Positions 11,319 to 22,408 of a stretch of 64,000 nucleotides of DNA are shown piece after piece. The stretch lies in assembly GCA_003550325.1 (NCBI GenBank), contig QKWP01000233.1:201645-265644 (forward strand), read 5' to 3'. The notes under the pieces are model-generated. The model worked only from the letters and a program-made list of their open reading frames with translations, was not told the origin of the DNA and did no database searches. The stretch's first letter is position 1; each line of letters starts with the position of its first letter. The stretch comes from Gigaspora rosea (taxonomy: Eukaryota; Glomeromycota; Glomeromycetes; Diversisporales; Gigasporaceae). The translations under genes and the position numbers were made by a program.

Positions 11319-11576
11319 TTATGAGTTTACAATATGTTTGCCTAATAATAAAAACATTAATTCCATTGAGCCCATCTGTTGTGCATAGATATATTTGTGA
11401 TAATTTAATTGTTCTTGTATATTAAATAGATGTGTAGGTTCTGATTTACTTATATATTTTGTTATATATTTGGCAAGTCCTTTATTTGTAATATATGAGT
11501 ATTTATATGTGTATTCTATATTATAAAAGTAGGTGCATGGTATGGAACTATCTATTGGTCTTCTAATGTTAAGCAT
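11319..11576 (-). pseudogene. Helitron middle segment
   Basis: An open stretch reads GLAKYITKYISKSEPTHLF and then QQMGSMELMFLLLGKHIVNS. This resembles the conserved region that links the Rep and helicase domains in Helitron proteins (KYIxKY, then the AR(x)MGSxE-type block). It is a remnant of the element at 9422-13573. Confidence 0.75.
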
Positions 11577-11779
11577 CGGTAAGTATACCTGTAGTTGTTA
11601 GAATCATAGAATGTATATTGAGAAAATAAGTGAGGAAACCTCTTTTTACATATTAAACCTAATGGAGCTGGACCTCCACATTTTGAATTGCATGTACGTG
11701 TTTGAAAATTTCAAACTTTTAGATAAAGTTTAGGTTCTAAGTTGGGGTCTGGAAGAGCTAATCAAATAGTATTTGAATT

Positions 11780-12130
11780 GATTATTTCTAGTATAGTTGA
11801 TGATGTCCAATAAACACTATGTAAATGTGCTGCTCCACGATTTTAAAATTCACTTCTATCAAAAAAATGAGTATTTGTTCCCTATTTACTAATATTTGAA
11901 TTTTTCCAGATAAATTTTTTAATATTTTGCAGTTTATGAACAAAATGTAATATTGTGTGTAATAGTTTTTAGTTGGTAGTGTATCATGATTGTCTGTACT
12001 AGAAAGTATTCTAAGAAGATGAGTCCATGATCCTTCTGCCATTGATAGTGTAATAAATATTGTTGGAAGGCCAAGCTCATGAATCATTGTATTTAAGTGC
12101 ATGTTTTTTTTGAAAATAACTATCTCCTGT
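11780..12130 (-). pseudogene. Helitron HUH-Rep domain, degenerate
   Basis: The peptide MIHELGLPTIFITLSMAEG (about 12035-12090) belongs to the Helitron-like N domain. The metal-binding pair reads HLH within RGAAHLHSVYWT, with its codons at 11819-11827. An in-frame TAA stands three codons before the RGAAHLH block. The catalytic tyrosine region is not identified because of frame loss. Confidence 0.8.
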
Positions 12131-12283
12131 ATGAATAAATATAGGAATAGGTCTTGTTTTTGTTTTATTGTAGCGCCAACCACTAGTATAGATACTATAA
12201 ATAACTATCTCCTGTATGAATAAATATAGGAATAGGTCTTGTTTTTGTTTTATTGTAGCGCCAACCACTAGTATAGATACTAT
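12114..12283. repeat. 85-bp tandem duplication in the Rep region
   Basis: Bases 12114-12198 are repeated essentially unchanged at 12199-12283 (unit begins aaataactatctcctgtatg). Since 85 is not a multiple of three, the duplication shifts the Helitron frame. The near identity means it is recent. Confidence 0.9.
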
Positions 12284-13573
12284 GTTCAATAATTTCTATA
12301 GCTGTAGGTGGACAATAAATTTATCAGTAGCAGATTGTCTAATCAATCTTTGAGTATTCTGAAAATTTCTAAATTTTTCTAGTTGCAGATAAGCCCATGC
12401 AGGCCAGTAATGATATAATCAAAACTGAGGATTATTAGAAAACAAGCAATGCTTTATATTTTTCCAAATGTATTGTGACATAGTCATAAAGCTTTTAATT
12501 GATTTCGCATATTATAATATTGACCACGACCATCAGGATATAGATCTGAAAAAAGTAGTAGTTATAGATATGGGTTATTTAATGCTATTGGAATTCTGTT
12601 TATATTGTTATTAGATATAAATCCTGCTGATAATTTGCATCTTCATTGTGAATTTCATTAGAAAAATTTTGATGCAGAACTACTATAACTCCACATTGAG
12701 GAGAAGGTGTATTTTTATCAATGGATGAATGATAAGCTAGAAGAAATTGAAGATTTGAAGATGAAATTGTAGATAGCATTAATAAGTATTGGCATATATA
12801 GAGGTTGTTTCTTTAAGCCAGTTTGTTGCATTAATTAGAGAATTGTTAACCTATGGAGGAAGAGCAAATTGAGTTGAAGATGAGGATGCAAAATAAGCAC
12901 CAGTAAACCAGAGTATAAATTTAAAGAATTGAAATTATGTGAATAATTCATTGTACCCACTAATGTTCTGTATTTCGAAAAGAAATTCACTCCAAGTGTT
13001 TGACCTAGTGAACAGAGTAAAAAACTAAGTGATAGTTGTCTGCATATTCCTAATAGTACGAATCAATTTCAGAAGAAGCTGGATATAAATACATGAATGG
13101 CTACATGTTGGATTTGATTTATATAGAGAACATATTAAAATATAGTTTGCAGGTCATACAGGATTTGTAAACAGTAGTGTATAGTTTTCAAGTAGATAAG
13201 AAGTGTTAGGATCTCAAAGAATCCATATTGATTTTCTGGATATATAAGTTTAGAGCAAATAGAGCAAAACAACATACAGAAATTGAGTTTGAATAATATT
13301 TTCAAACTTGTTTATTAATTTTCACATTTCTTCTGAAATAGACTACAAAGATATCTCTGAATTGGATAAGTTATTAGATTGTACATTATTTTGGTCAGCA
13401 GGTTGTAAATTAACACTGTCAGGAGATGTTAGATCAGCTATTTCTTCATTGTATTCCAGAGATTCAACCTCAAGAATGTTATATACATGGAATGACATAG
13501 TAAATAAATTGTTTTTTTTAATAATAATATGATATTGGTTAAGAGTAAAAACTTTTTCAAATTGTATAGTCAA

Positions 13574-14310
13574 GATAAGTTGTTTAGATATATAATTTAA
13601 GGATTTCTTGGTTTATATTTAATAAAAATACTAGTATATAATTTAGAATAGTGTTGATTTAGAATTTGTTAATCAAATACTTAGAAGTTTTATTTTGGCA
13701 TTCAAGATTATTATAGAATTGTCGTGTTAATGATGGCAATATAAATAATAGATATTAATTGTGTTTATAGATATACAGTATTTAAAAATTATTTTCTTTT
13801 TTTAATTGTATTACAAATATGATGTATAAGGATAAATTTAGACATTTTGTTGATTATTATTTAATTTTTAATAAGGTAATTGGATATGAGGTATGGATAT
13901 CATATTTCCTAATAAATTTAAGTTTATTTTATTATCATGTACCTGATTGTTATTGAGGCATTGTATTGTGGTAAAATATAGAATTTTAATCATGATGTTT
14001 TTAAGAAGTTGTTGTAATATTTTTATTTTAACAGAAGGAATAGAATATTTTGCAATCACTTTATTATTGTATCGATCATATTTGAGCTCTTTTTATAATA
14101 AATAAGTTTTTTAAGCACAGATTAATTATATAATAGTCGATCTAATTGTTAGTTAAATCTATAATCAGCTTTATTTTTATTGTAAGTAAGAAGTGTTTTT
14201 TTTAGTCAGTTTGTTATTTATTTGTACGATTCTTAAAACTGATTTTTGCAAGTTATGTATATTTATGCATTTTTAATATTGAATTAACTAATACAGATAA
14301 TAAATAATGT
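13574..14310. other. Gene-free AT-rich spacer
   Basis: Nothing is recognised on either strand. The 5' end of the Helitron should lie near the left edge, but no TC-start junction can be fixed. Confidence 0.4.
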
Positions 14311-14313
14311 TAA

Positions 14314-14550
14314 GGCCGTTTGAAGTTGATTCTCTGGTTAATATCACTTTTCCAGGACTTTGGGTAAAATGAAATAAATCTATGAAATAAACATATAAAA
14401 ATAAACAAAGATGGGCTAATTTCATTGGTTGACATTAATTAAGTGACTGATGAGAGTTATTCAGCGTTTTGATTGGCTGTTCATTTTTGGGGAGGTGGGG
14501 GAGACTTCAGCCAGGGGTGATGTTAACCAAAAAATCAACTTCAAACAGCC
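14314..14550. mobile_element. PIF/Harbinger-type MITE
   Basis: Terminal inverted repeats of about 36 bases (GGCCGTTTGAAGTTGATT at the left, its near-complement at the right) bound 237 bases. TAA flanks both sides (14311-14313 and 14551-14553). The 3-bp TAA target and the GG..GTTTG start are typical of PIF/Harbinger (Tourist-like) MITEs. The interior is non-coding and somewhat richer in GC than its surroundings. Confidence 0.85.
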
Positions 14551-14553
14551 TAA

Positions 14554-15491
14554 AGGTGTGTATTAGCAAGTTATATGCGAATACCAGTAGATTACATGGA
14601 ATGCGAAGGTTGGTCTTGTTTAACTTTTTTGTGTGCTATATTTTTTTCCTGTCTAGAAGGTATTATAGTTAGCCATACAAAGTTAGTTTTTCACTTTGCA
14701 TTCAATTTTCAAAAAAAAAAAATTGTTTTTTTAAATTCTAATCGTGTTAATTATTCTGTTTTAACTATTTAATTGTTTTTTTTTAGGTGTTGCCCGACAG
14801 TGACTTATTCAATATTTGAAATCTGGTTATTGGATTTTTAATTGAGTTAAATATTTATTAATTATATATATTTCATGGTCCCTAATGTTCTCTCATAAAC
14901 ATTTCTGGCAAATTTTTTATGATGATGTGATATCATAAAGATATTAAAAATTTTTTACAGTATGACATTATCATTAAAAATTTTAATTAAGAAACACTAT
15001 GGGCATAGGAGCTATGAAATATATCAGATATTACACATGTGCTATGAACATCATGTGTTACTATGGCCTCACTATGCTAACTCATGATTTTATTATTACT
15101 TATTTCACAAAAATTTGTTTAATTTAAAATTAAAAAGTTTATTTATTTTCTTTTTATATGAATTAATATAATTAAATGATATATGCAATGCACAATATAT
15201 TTTGTAGTATAATAAAAGATAAACAATTTGAGTTAATTTTTTATTAAATTTCGTAGTATAATAGAGTTTAATAATTTAATAATTGAATCAAGAATTGATC
15301 TAATTTATTTCTAAATCAGTAAAACTTTAAGTGTAGCATGAAATACCACTATTAGCATTTAAATAAAAAAAAACTCTGCAACGTCTAGTTGACTAATAAC
15401 AGCAAGTAATAGTTTTACGATTTATTTATGATATAGCAATTTAAAATAAGCGAATACATATATTTTTATAAGTTCACAATAAGTATATATA
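14554..15491. other. Gene-free AT-rich spacer
   Basis: No gene or element is recognised between the two MITEs. Confidence 0.4.
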
Positions 15492-15676
15492 CAGTTGCCT
15501 CTCTCTAATCCAAACCTCTCTAAACCCAACAACATTAAACTCTCTTTAAACTGAACAAAATCTCCTAGAATATTTGTAAATTTTATTATAAAGTTCAGAT
15601 AAATTATATATAACTTTTTGAAAACTGAACTTTACCAAATTTTTACATAGCAGTTCAGATTAGAGAGAGTTAACTG
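15492..15676. mobile_element. MITE, TA target, CAGTTGCCTCTCTCTAATCC start
   Basis: It begins CAGTTGCCTCTCTCTAATCC and ends gattagagagagttaactg, with TA at 15490-15491 and 15677-15678 (185 bp). Subterminal variants of ctctctaaacc/ttaaactgaac recur. It is the third distinct family in this window with CAGT ends, a TA target and repeated subterminal motifs. Confidence 0.85.
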
Positions 15677-15954
15677 TATAATTATTGATAAGAATTTAAA
15701 TATAGAGACAAGTATAGTTAAAAAATTAAAAAAGTGTTGTTATCAAAATGTAATGCAAAACTAACTATTATTTTCAATAGATTATTTATAATTTAGTATA
15801 AAATCAAAAAAAAAGATAAGTAATTTGAAACGTATCACAATTTGAATAGTATAATATATGAATGATAGTATACTTATCTATTCATGAACAGTTGAATTGG
15901 GTGCATTTGAATTCGAATCTTTATTTAAAATTTTGTTTGCTAAATCAGCCACTT

Positions 15955-16770
15955 TCAGGCAAGGCGTGGTTCTAAAATACAGTTTGTAAGTTGAATTATT
16001 TTTTTACCTTGAGTATTTCCTTTGACCCTTGTTGCAATAGTATGAGCAACAGTATTACATTGATCTGCATTGACCTGATCTTTAGATTCCTATGAAAGCT
16101 AAGTTGGATTAATAGTCATAATTGCATTTACTTTTTGAAATTCTGGAAATGAAAGATTTTGAATATGAACTATCCTACTATTATCGGTTAAAATAAGTTC
16201 TTCATTAACATAAACTACAGAATATTTCTTTACAACTATAGTGACATTCATCAAATGTTGTGTGGATGTAAGATGATAGCATATCATATCAATATAAACA
16301 TCTCCCTGGTTTATATAATTTTTAGCTATAATGGTTATAGTTACATCTTTTTTATTAATTTTTGGATCTTCTTTAACTAATGCTATCATGTTGATTATTA
16401 TTGGAAACACAGGCAAATTTTCAGGGTCTAGAGTAGTGAAACGAACAACATCATTTAAAATAACCTTTTATTATTTAAAAAAGTTAGTAATGTATTTATT
16501 CATTTAACTTATATACTTTGAAAGTAAAATATACTTTTAAGACCAGAAATTTTTTATTTTTTGATCTATATCCTCAACAATACAAAAATTCCTGTAACAA
16601 GTACTATATCTTTATCTTCGAATTCAGATAAATGTAATTCTTAAATCATGTCATGGGGATAAAAACCAATTAAAATAACATTTAAAGAAGAATCAAGGCT
16701 TTAAGAGCTTACAACACTCGAAGCCTCTATAATGAAAGATTTTTACTGAGAATAGATTTTTTCGATAACT
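15955..16770 (-). pseudogene. Decayed multi-exon gene, unknown family
   Basis: Read leftward, the 5' block (about 16560-16735) gives SSLNVILIGFYPHDMI, a stop, then LSEFEDKDIVLVTGIF. After a likely intron, the block at about 16105-16461 is open: ILNDVVRFTTLDPENLPVFP, then KINKKDVTITIIAKNYINQG through LILTDNSRIVHIQNL. A last short exon (about 15998-16090) gives DQVNADQCNTVAHTIATRVK. The alternating beta pattern would suit an OB-type fold, but I do not recognise the family. In-frame stops in the 5' block make it a pseudogene unless other splicing avoids them. Confidence 0.55.
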
Positions 16771-19700
16771 TGTAATTTAACACAAAACAGTAACAGAAGC
16801 TAGCATTTTTTTTATAATTATAATAACAATAATAACAATTGGTAATGGATTTGAAAAGAAAGAAAAATAAAGAAAAATTAATTAAAAAGAAAAAAAGCAA
16901 TAAAATTAGTCCTATTTATTAATAATTTGCTTATTAATTTCAGGTTATATTACAGTAATTACATAAAAGTTTATGATTGATAGTATTATTTTATTTTATC
17001 TATTTAATAATTATGAAAGAACTGGTTTTTTTGAAACAAAAAAGAATAAGAGTGATTAAAATCCATATAATTATGATGGTGCAGGAATATTTCATGAATC
17101 TATAATATTAAATTTTTAATTTTTTATCTAATTATGAAAAACCCAGTTTTTTTTTTAGAAAAAAAAAGAATAAGAGTGATTAAAATTCATATAAATATAT
17201 AACTAAAATGGCACAGAAATATTTCATGAATCTATAATGTTCAATTTTTAATTATTTAACTAATTACTATTTTTTTATACAAAAAAAAAAGAAACACACT
17301 GACAAGATTATTTAGTTTTTGAACAGGTTCCATTCTTTTATTAGTATTTATTTTATTTTCAAAAATTTTTTTGATAATTATTAATTTAAATAATAAATAA
17401 TTATAAAATTGGCGCATGTATGCATATATATTTTTCTATTAAATCAATTTTTAATTAATTAACATGCTTAATAAAGGTATTTATTTCACATAATTACGTA
17501 TTTTTGAAAAATAATTAATTTAGAAAAGATCATCAAATTTTTCATTGTGAATGTTTGTACTGTCTTTGACGATCAGAGATTATTAATTCATCTATCCTAC
17601 GAAAAATCTGAAAAAGAAAAGATACTTTTTTAAATATACAAATTATAAAAAAGCATAAATATATAATTTTATTTGCTCTTCTTTATAAAAAATTTTAATT
17701 TGTTCTACTAAAAAGAAAATAAATCTTTTTTAAAAACCAATTTTGTAGTATTTAAAAATTAATTTTTACTAAATAAAGTGGTTTGTTTTTTTACTAAACT
17801 GACTTTGTTTTCGTTTTGTTCTAATCTAATTTGCTATTTTATCAAAAAGTTAGTTAATAGTCTGTTATAATAATATTTATAGTTTTAGTTGTTATTAAAT
17901 AAATTAATATATATATAAAATAATTTTAGGTTTGAAGTAGTAATTTTCTGTCAAAATAAAAATTATAAAAAAATTTTAATTCTAAAATAGAACTTGTCTG
18001 TTAAAATAATAGTTATAAAAAAATTATTTTATATTGATATATATTTTTTAGTCTAATATTTGTAAAAAAGTTAAATAATAATTTTTACTATATTTTGTTT
18101 TGGCTTAATTCAGGCTTATTTTTATTGTTATTTAATTCAAAATTTATTTCAATTGTTTATGTTATTTGATTCAATTCAGATTGATTATTTATTTCAATTT
18201 TATTTAATTCATTGAATTTATTACTAACTAATTAAAAAGTTTTTATTTGAGTAACATAGTAATTATAATCAATATAACAAAAGATTATAAAATCTTTTTT
18301 TTATTATATTACTTTAATTTACTTTTAATTGGTTTAAAGTTTGAAAACACATTGTATAAAAATTATTCTAGCTATGTCTAAAATATCTATTTTACAAAAT
18401 ATTTAACTTTGGCAAAGATTATTCAGTCTATAACAAAAAAAATTATTTTTTAAAAAAATTTAGAATATAATTTTTTTTTAAAAAAAAACAAAAACTATTA
18501 AGATAAAAATCAACTTACATCAATTTTCTGAAATTTTTTTACTAAAAATTTCTAACCAAAGTTCATTTATTATTGCTTTAATCCACAGATTTATATAATT
18601 TTTGTACTCTAAAAAAATATTTGCAATTTTCATTTATTGGTACTAATTACTTTATAATGTTTTTTCCAAAGTATATACCAAAAAATGACAAAATTAAAAT
18701 CATATAGCTCATATATTTATAATAATTAATAGTTGACTTTGCAAAAATTAATATTTTTTAATAGTTCATAGAGAGAATTATTTGTAATTAAGTAAATATA
18801 AAAACTAATATTTACTAATAATATTGATTTTTATACAATACAATGATATATAAAGTTTATATATATTAAAAATTAACTAAACTAATTAATAATTTTCTTT
18901 TTGTATATTATATTATTCATTAATTTTTACTATTGAAGAACTTAGAATAGTTTTTAATACATTAGGTCAAGCTTTTGTAATTAATAAATTCAAGTTCATT
19001 AAAAAAAGGTAATAAATTTATTAGTTAATGTTTGATATAAATTAAGAAATAATACAAAACACATTATAAGTATTACTATCAAAAAAGAAGAGCTCTAGAA
19101 TAAAGCTTTCTGAATAATAAGCTAGAGTAAAAGTTAAAATAGTTTTAAATGGATGTCAGATTGGATGGATTATAATTAATTTAGGATAACAAATAGAGGC
19201 AGGTTTATTAAATAAAAAAAAGTCTAAAATAAATAGATAATAAATTATAATCAAATATATTAATAAATCAATTAATCATAAATTACTTGGTTTATAATAT
19301 CAATAAAAAACTATAAATTAAATAAATTAAATAAATCAAAAATTGTAATAACTAATCAATATAATATAATAGGAATTTACTTAAAAGACTTTATTATAAA
19401 GAAAAAATTACTTAGTTAAGTCTAATAAAAATTAAACAAATATATAGAACTTATATACATATTCAATTTTTATAAATTAATTTATACTACTCAATTAATA
19501 GAATAACTTTCTTCTATTTAATATTACAAATTGTAAGGTTTTTATAATTAGCTAATCAGCTAATAAAAATATTAGCTAATACTTTGTATAATAGTGAATT
19601 TGCAGATCCTTATGTTCTTTTTTTTGACTCCATGTATCTTAAGTTTTACCAATCCAATTTTGATAATTTAACTACTATTAGAATCAGGAGAACCTTCTCT

Positions 19701-21604
19701 TCAACTTTTAATTAGAGCACAAAAGCCTTTACTTAATAGCATCTTTTATATTTTTAAAGATTATTTTAACTTAACTAATTATTTTATTATATAGAATGAA
19801 TCACTTATTTGATTTAAAAATATAGTAAAGAATTGATCAATTTTAGTAAAAGATTCCCATTTCTCTGTTTCAAAAAAATTAAGAACTAAAAATTTAAACA
19901 AAAGAGTTTAAATACCAAAGAATATATATTTAAAATTTAAAAAGACTTTTATATGTATGCTTTTAAATAAATTCAATTTAAATAATTTTTTGTATTATTT
20001 TACATATAAAATTGGATAAGTTAACTCATTTGATCTATAAGTAATTGCACTTAGTTGAACATGTCCCTTGACTGGTAACAAATAATTTATCAAAACAAAA
20101 AATAAAATTTAATTAATATTAGAGTTAGATTAAGTCTAAGATAAAACAAGAGTATAGTTAATACCAAAATTTTATATAGAGTATTTTTATTAGAACTTCA
20201 AAAGTAGTTTTGTAGACAAATTTTTAATTGATAAAAGTAGTACAATATATTGCAGATGCAATAAATTATAAAACCCATTTTATTAAATTAAATAAATATT
20301 TTAAAATTAATTGGTTAATATATTAAATATGCATTTAAAGAGAATATTTTTATATATATAATTAAAAAATATTGTATATTTAGAAATGACAAAGTAAAAC
20401 CTAAGCAAAATAGTTATATTATTAATACAAATCCTATTTAAACTAACATCTAATTCTAATTAAGTATAGATTTACATCAAGAAAGTTATTACCTCTGCAC
20501 AAATTTCACTTTTTTATATAATAATTATTACTTTTTTGTAAAATAATTATTACTTGTAATAATAATTATAGCACTATTCTTTAGTCTTAAGTAAAAACAT
20601 ACCAAGATATAAGTAAGATTTTCTAAATACATAATAATTTATAGCAAATTATCTATTAAATAATTATAATTTGGTGTAATGTAATATGGCCAAAAAAACT
20701 CAAAACAAATATTTGTTTGTCAAAAATCACTTGTTTCTCAAAAAGCAATATAAAAATCAAATTTAGTACTCTAACAAAAAGTTTTTTTTGAGCAATTTTA
20801 CTATAAAAGCTTTTTTACTCTTATTCTAGTTCTAAGAGATATTATTGTAGAAGCATAAAATTTCTAATATTAGTATATTCACAAATTATAAATTTTGATT
20901 GGCTAGATTAGGTGCAATATAAAAAAAAAACAATCAAAACAATCCAACTAATGCTTATTGACGGTTTGCTATAATATAAAAAAACTATTTATATTTTGTT
21001 TATCAAACTCTAAAAGGTTTCTATTTTTTTAGTATAGATTTTAATCAAAAATAAAAAATTTTTGGACTATCACATGATTAGAAAATTTTATCTATATTTT
21101 GGATCCAAATTAAGTAAAGAAGTAATAAAAATTTTGATTGTGTTACCAAAACCAGAATTTCAAATCTAGAAAATGAAAAGTTGGATAGCAAGACTCTAAA
21201 AAAAAAGGAGTTTACTAATCTGGCTTTTAGGATAGTACCAGTATAAAAGAACCTAACTTATACTATAGAAATAGATAACAAAAAAGATATAACAGTACCT
21301 AATGCCAAAATAAATTAACTTATAGGTTTGGAAGTCTAAGATACATTGGTATAGAAGGTAAACTTGAGTGCCAGAATCAAAATAAACTTTACAAGAGCAA
21401 AAGTAGGTAATAGTAGTAATTCAAATATACCTCTAACTATAAGTATTGGTTAATAATACTGTATACACAAGTTACCAATGACTAGGTGATATCTGACTAA
21501 GTCAAGGACTGCTTTAGCAAGTTTCCCATTAAAAATAAGCTGGCCTATACTTTTGAGTAAAGAATAAGGTTCTAAAATTGTAAAGAAATAGATCCAGAGT
21601 ATTA
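16770..21604. other. Long AT-rich stretch without recognisable genes
   Basis: About 4.8 kb with very high A+T, frequent stops in all frames and only short protein-like snatches (for example VLNGCQIGWIIINLG, plus strand about 19145). It is most likely eroded transposon sequence. It includes the tandem repeat at 17003-17295. Confidence 0.5.
17003..17295. repeat. About 130-bp tandem repeat, 2.3 copies
   Basis: The block running from taattatgaaagaactgg through gaatctataatattaaattt is repeated with moderate divergence from about 17130, and a third partial copy follows from about 17263. Shared landmarks are aagaataagagtgattaaa and atatttcatgaatctataat. It is non-coding. Confidence 0.8.
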
Positions 21605-21612
21605 GAATTGAT

Positions 21613-21783
21613 AGGACCCGAAATATATATAGATAGTTCTGGTTTATTATAAATTACTAAATGTAGAAAAATCTGCAGAAAAAACCTCAAAAATAAGCAA
21701 AAAATTACTATAAATAGAAAAAATCTGTATAAAAACCTCTAAAAATAAGCAAATTAATACTATCTATGTATATTTTGGGTCCT
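21613..21783. mobile_element. hAT-like MITE, AGGACCC family, copy 1
   Basis: Ends are AGGACCCGAAATATATATAG and its near-complement. Flanks are gaattgat (21605-21612) and gaattgac (21784-21791), an 8-bp duplication with one change. The interior has two inverted-style copies of the motif aaaaataagcaaa. A second copy of the family is at 63531-63708. Confidence 0.85.
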
Positions 21784-21791
21784 GAATTGAC

Positions 21792-22408
21792 TGCATTATA
21801 CTATTTTTACCCTAAAAATGTTAATAAAATTGGTTAGTATCAGATTGTTTAAATAGGCAATCCTCTAGCAGTTTGCAGGTAAGACTTCTAGTATAGAGCC
21901 TTCAGAAAGACTATTTAAATAGGCAACCAAAAGTTGCACATATAGCTAGTTGTACTTTCTTTTATATAAAGCTTACAAGTATAACTAATAAAAATCCTGG
22001 TCCCAAAACAGCACTTTGAGATCAAAAAAAAAAACCAACAAAACAAATTATATAATTGTATTTTACTGCTTTAGTAACATCTTTCTCAATAAAAGACAAA
22101 ATGTTTTTTAACTATAAAAAGTAGCACAATATCAAATATTAAATTTAATAAAACACAGACGTAAGGACGTGTTAAACTAATATGTGTTATATAAATAGTT
22201 ACTTTTAATATTATATGGCATTGGTTAAATTAGCAATAATCATGAGGCTTTAATAAAAATTATAAATTTAACAATTAAATAGTGCTAATAAATAATTTGT
22301 TGTTGTAATGAGGTTTTTTATTGTATTTAAGTCTGTTTTACAAATTTAGATTTTATATAGGTATAACTATATAGGGTATGGTTATATGAAAGGCAGATTG
22401 TATTACAA
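21792..22408. other. 3' flank of the aldo-keto reductase gene
   Basis: AT-rich, with no gene or clear element recognised. Confidence 0.4.

Larger units (their letters stand above)
9422..13573 (-). mobile_element. Dead Helitron (Rep-helicase)
   Basis: Helitrons move by rolling-circle replication using one large protein: an N-terminal HUH endonuclease joined to a Pif1-type DNA helicase. Read leftward from about 13573, pieces of that protein appear in the right order: an N-terminal acidic segment, a segment reading FSDLYPDGRGQYYNMRN, the Helitron N-domain (about 12100), the HUH motif (about 11823), a conserved middle block (GLAKYITKYISKSEP, about 11460), Walker A (about 10650), LAQLPPVTG (about 10300) and a C-terminal SF1 motif (QAYVALSRC, about 9560). 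The frame is lost many times, and an 85-base duplication adds a shift. No intact open frame remains. Confidence 0.88.
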
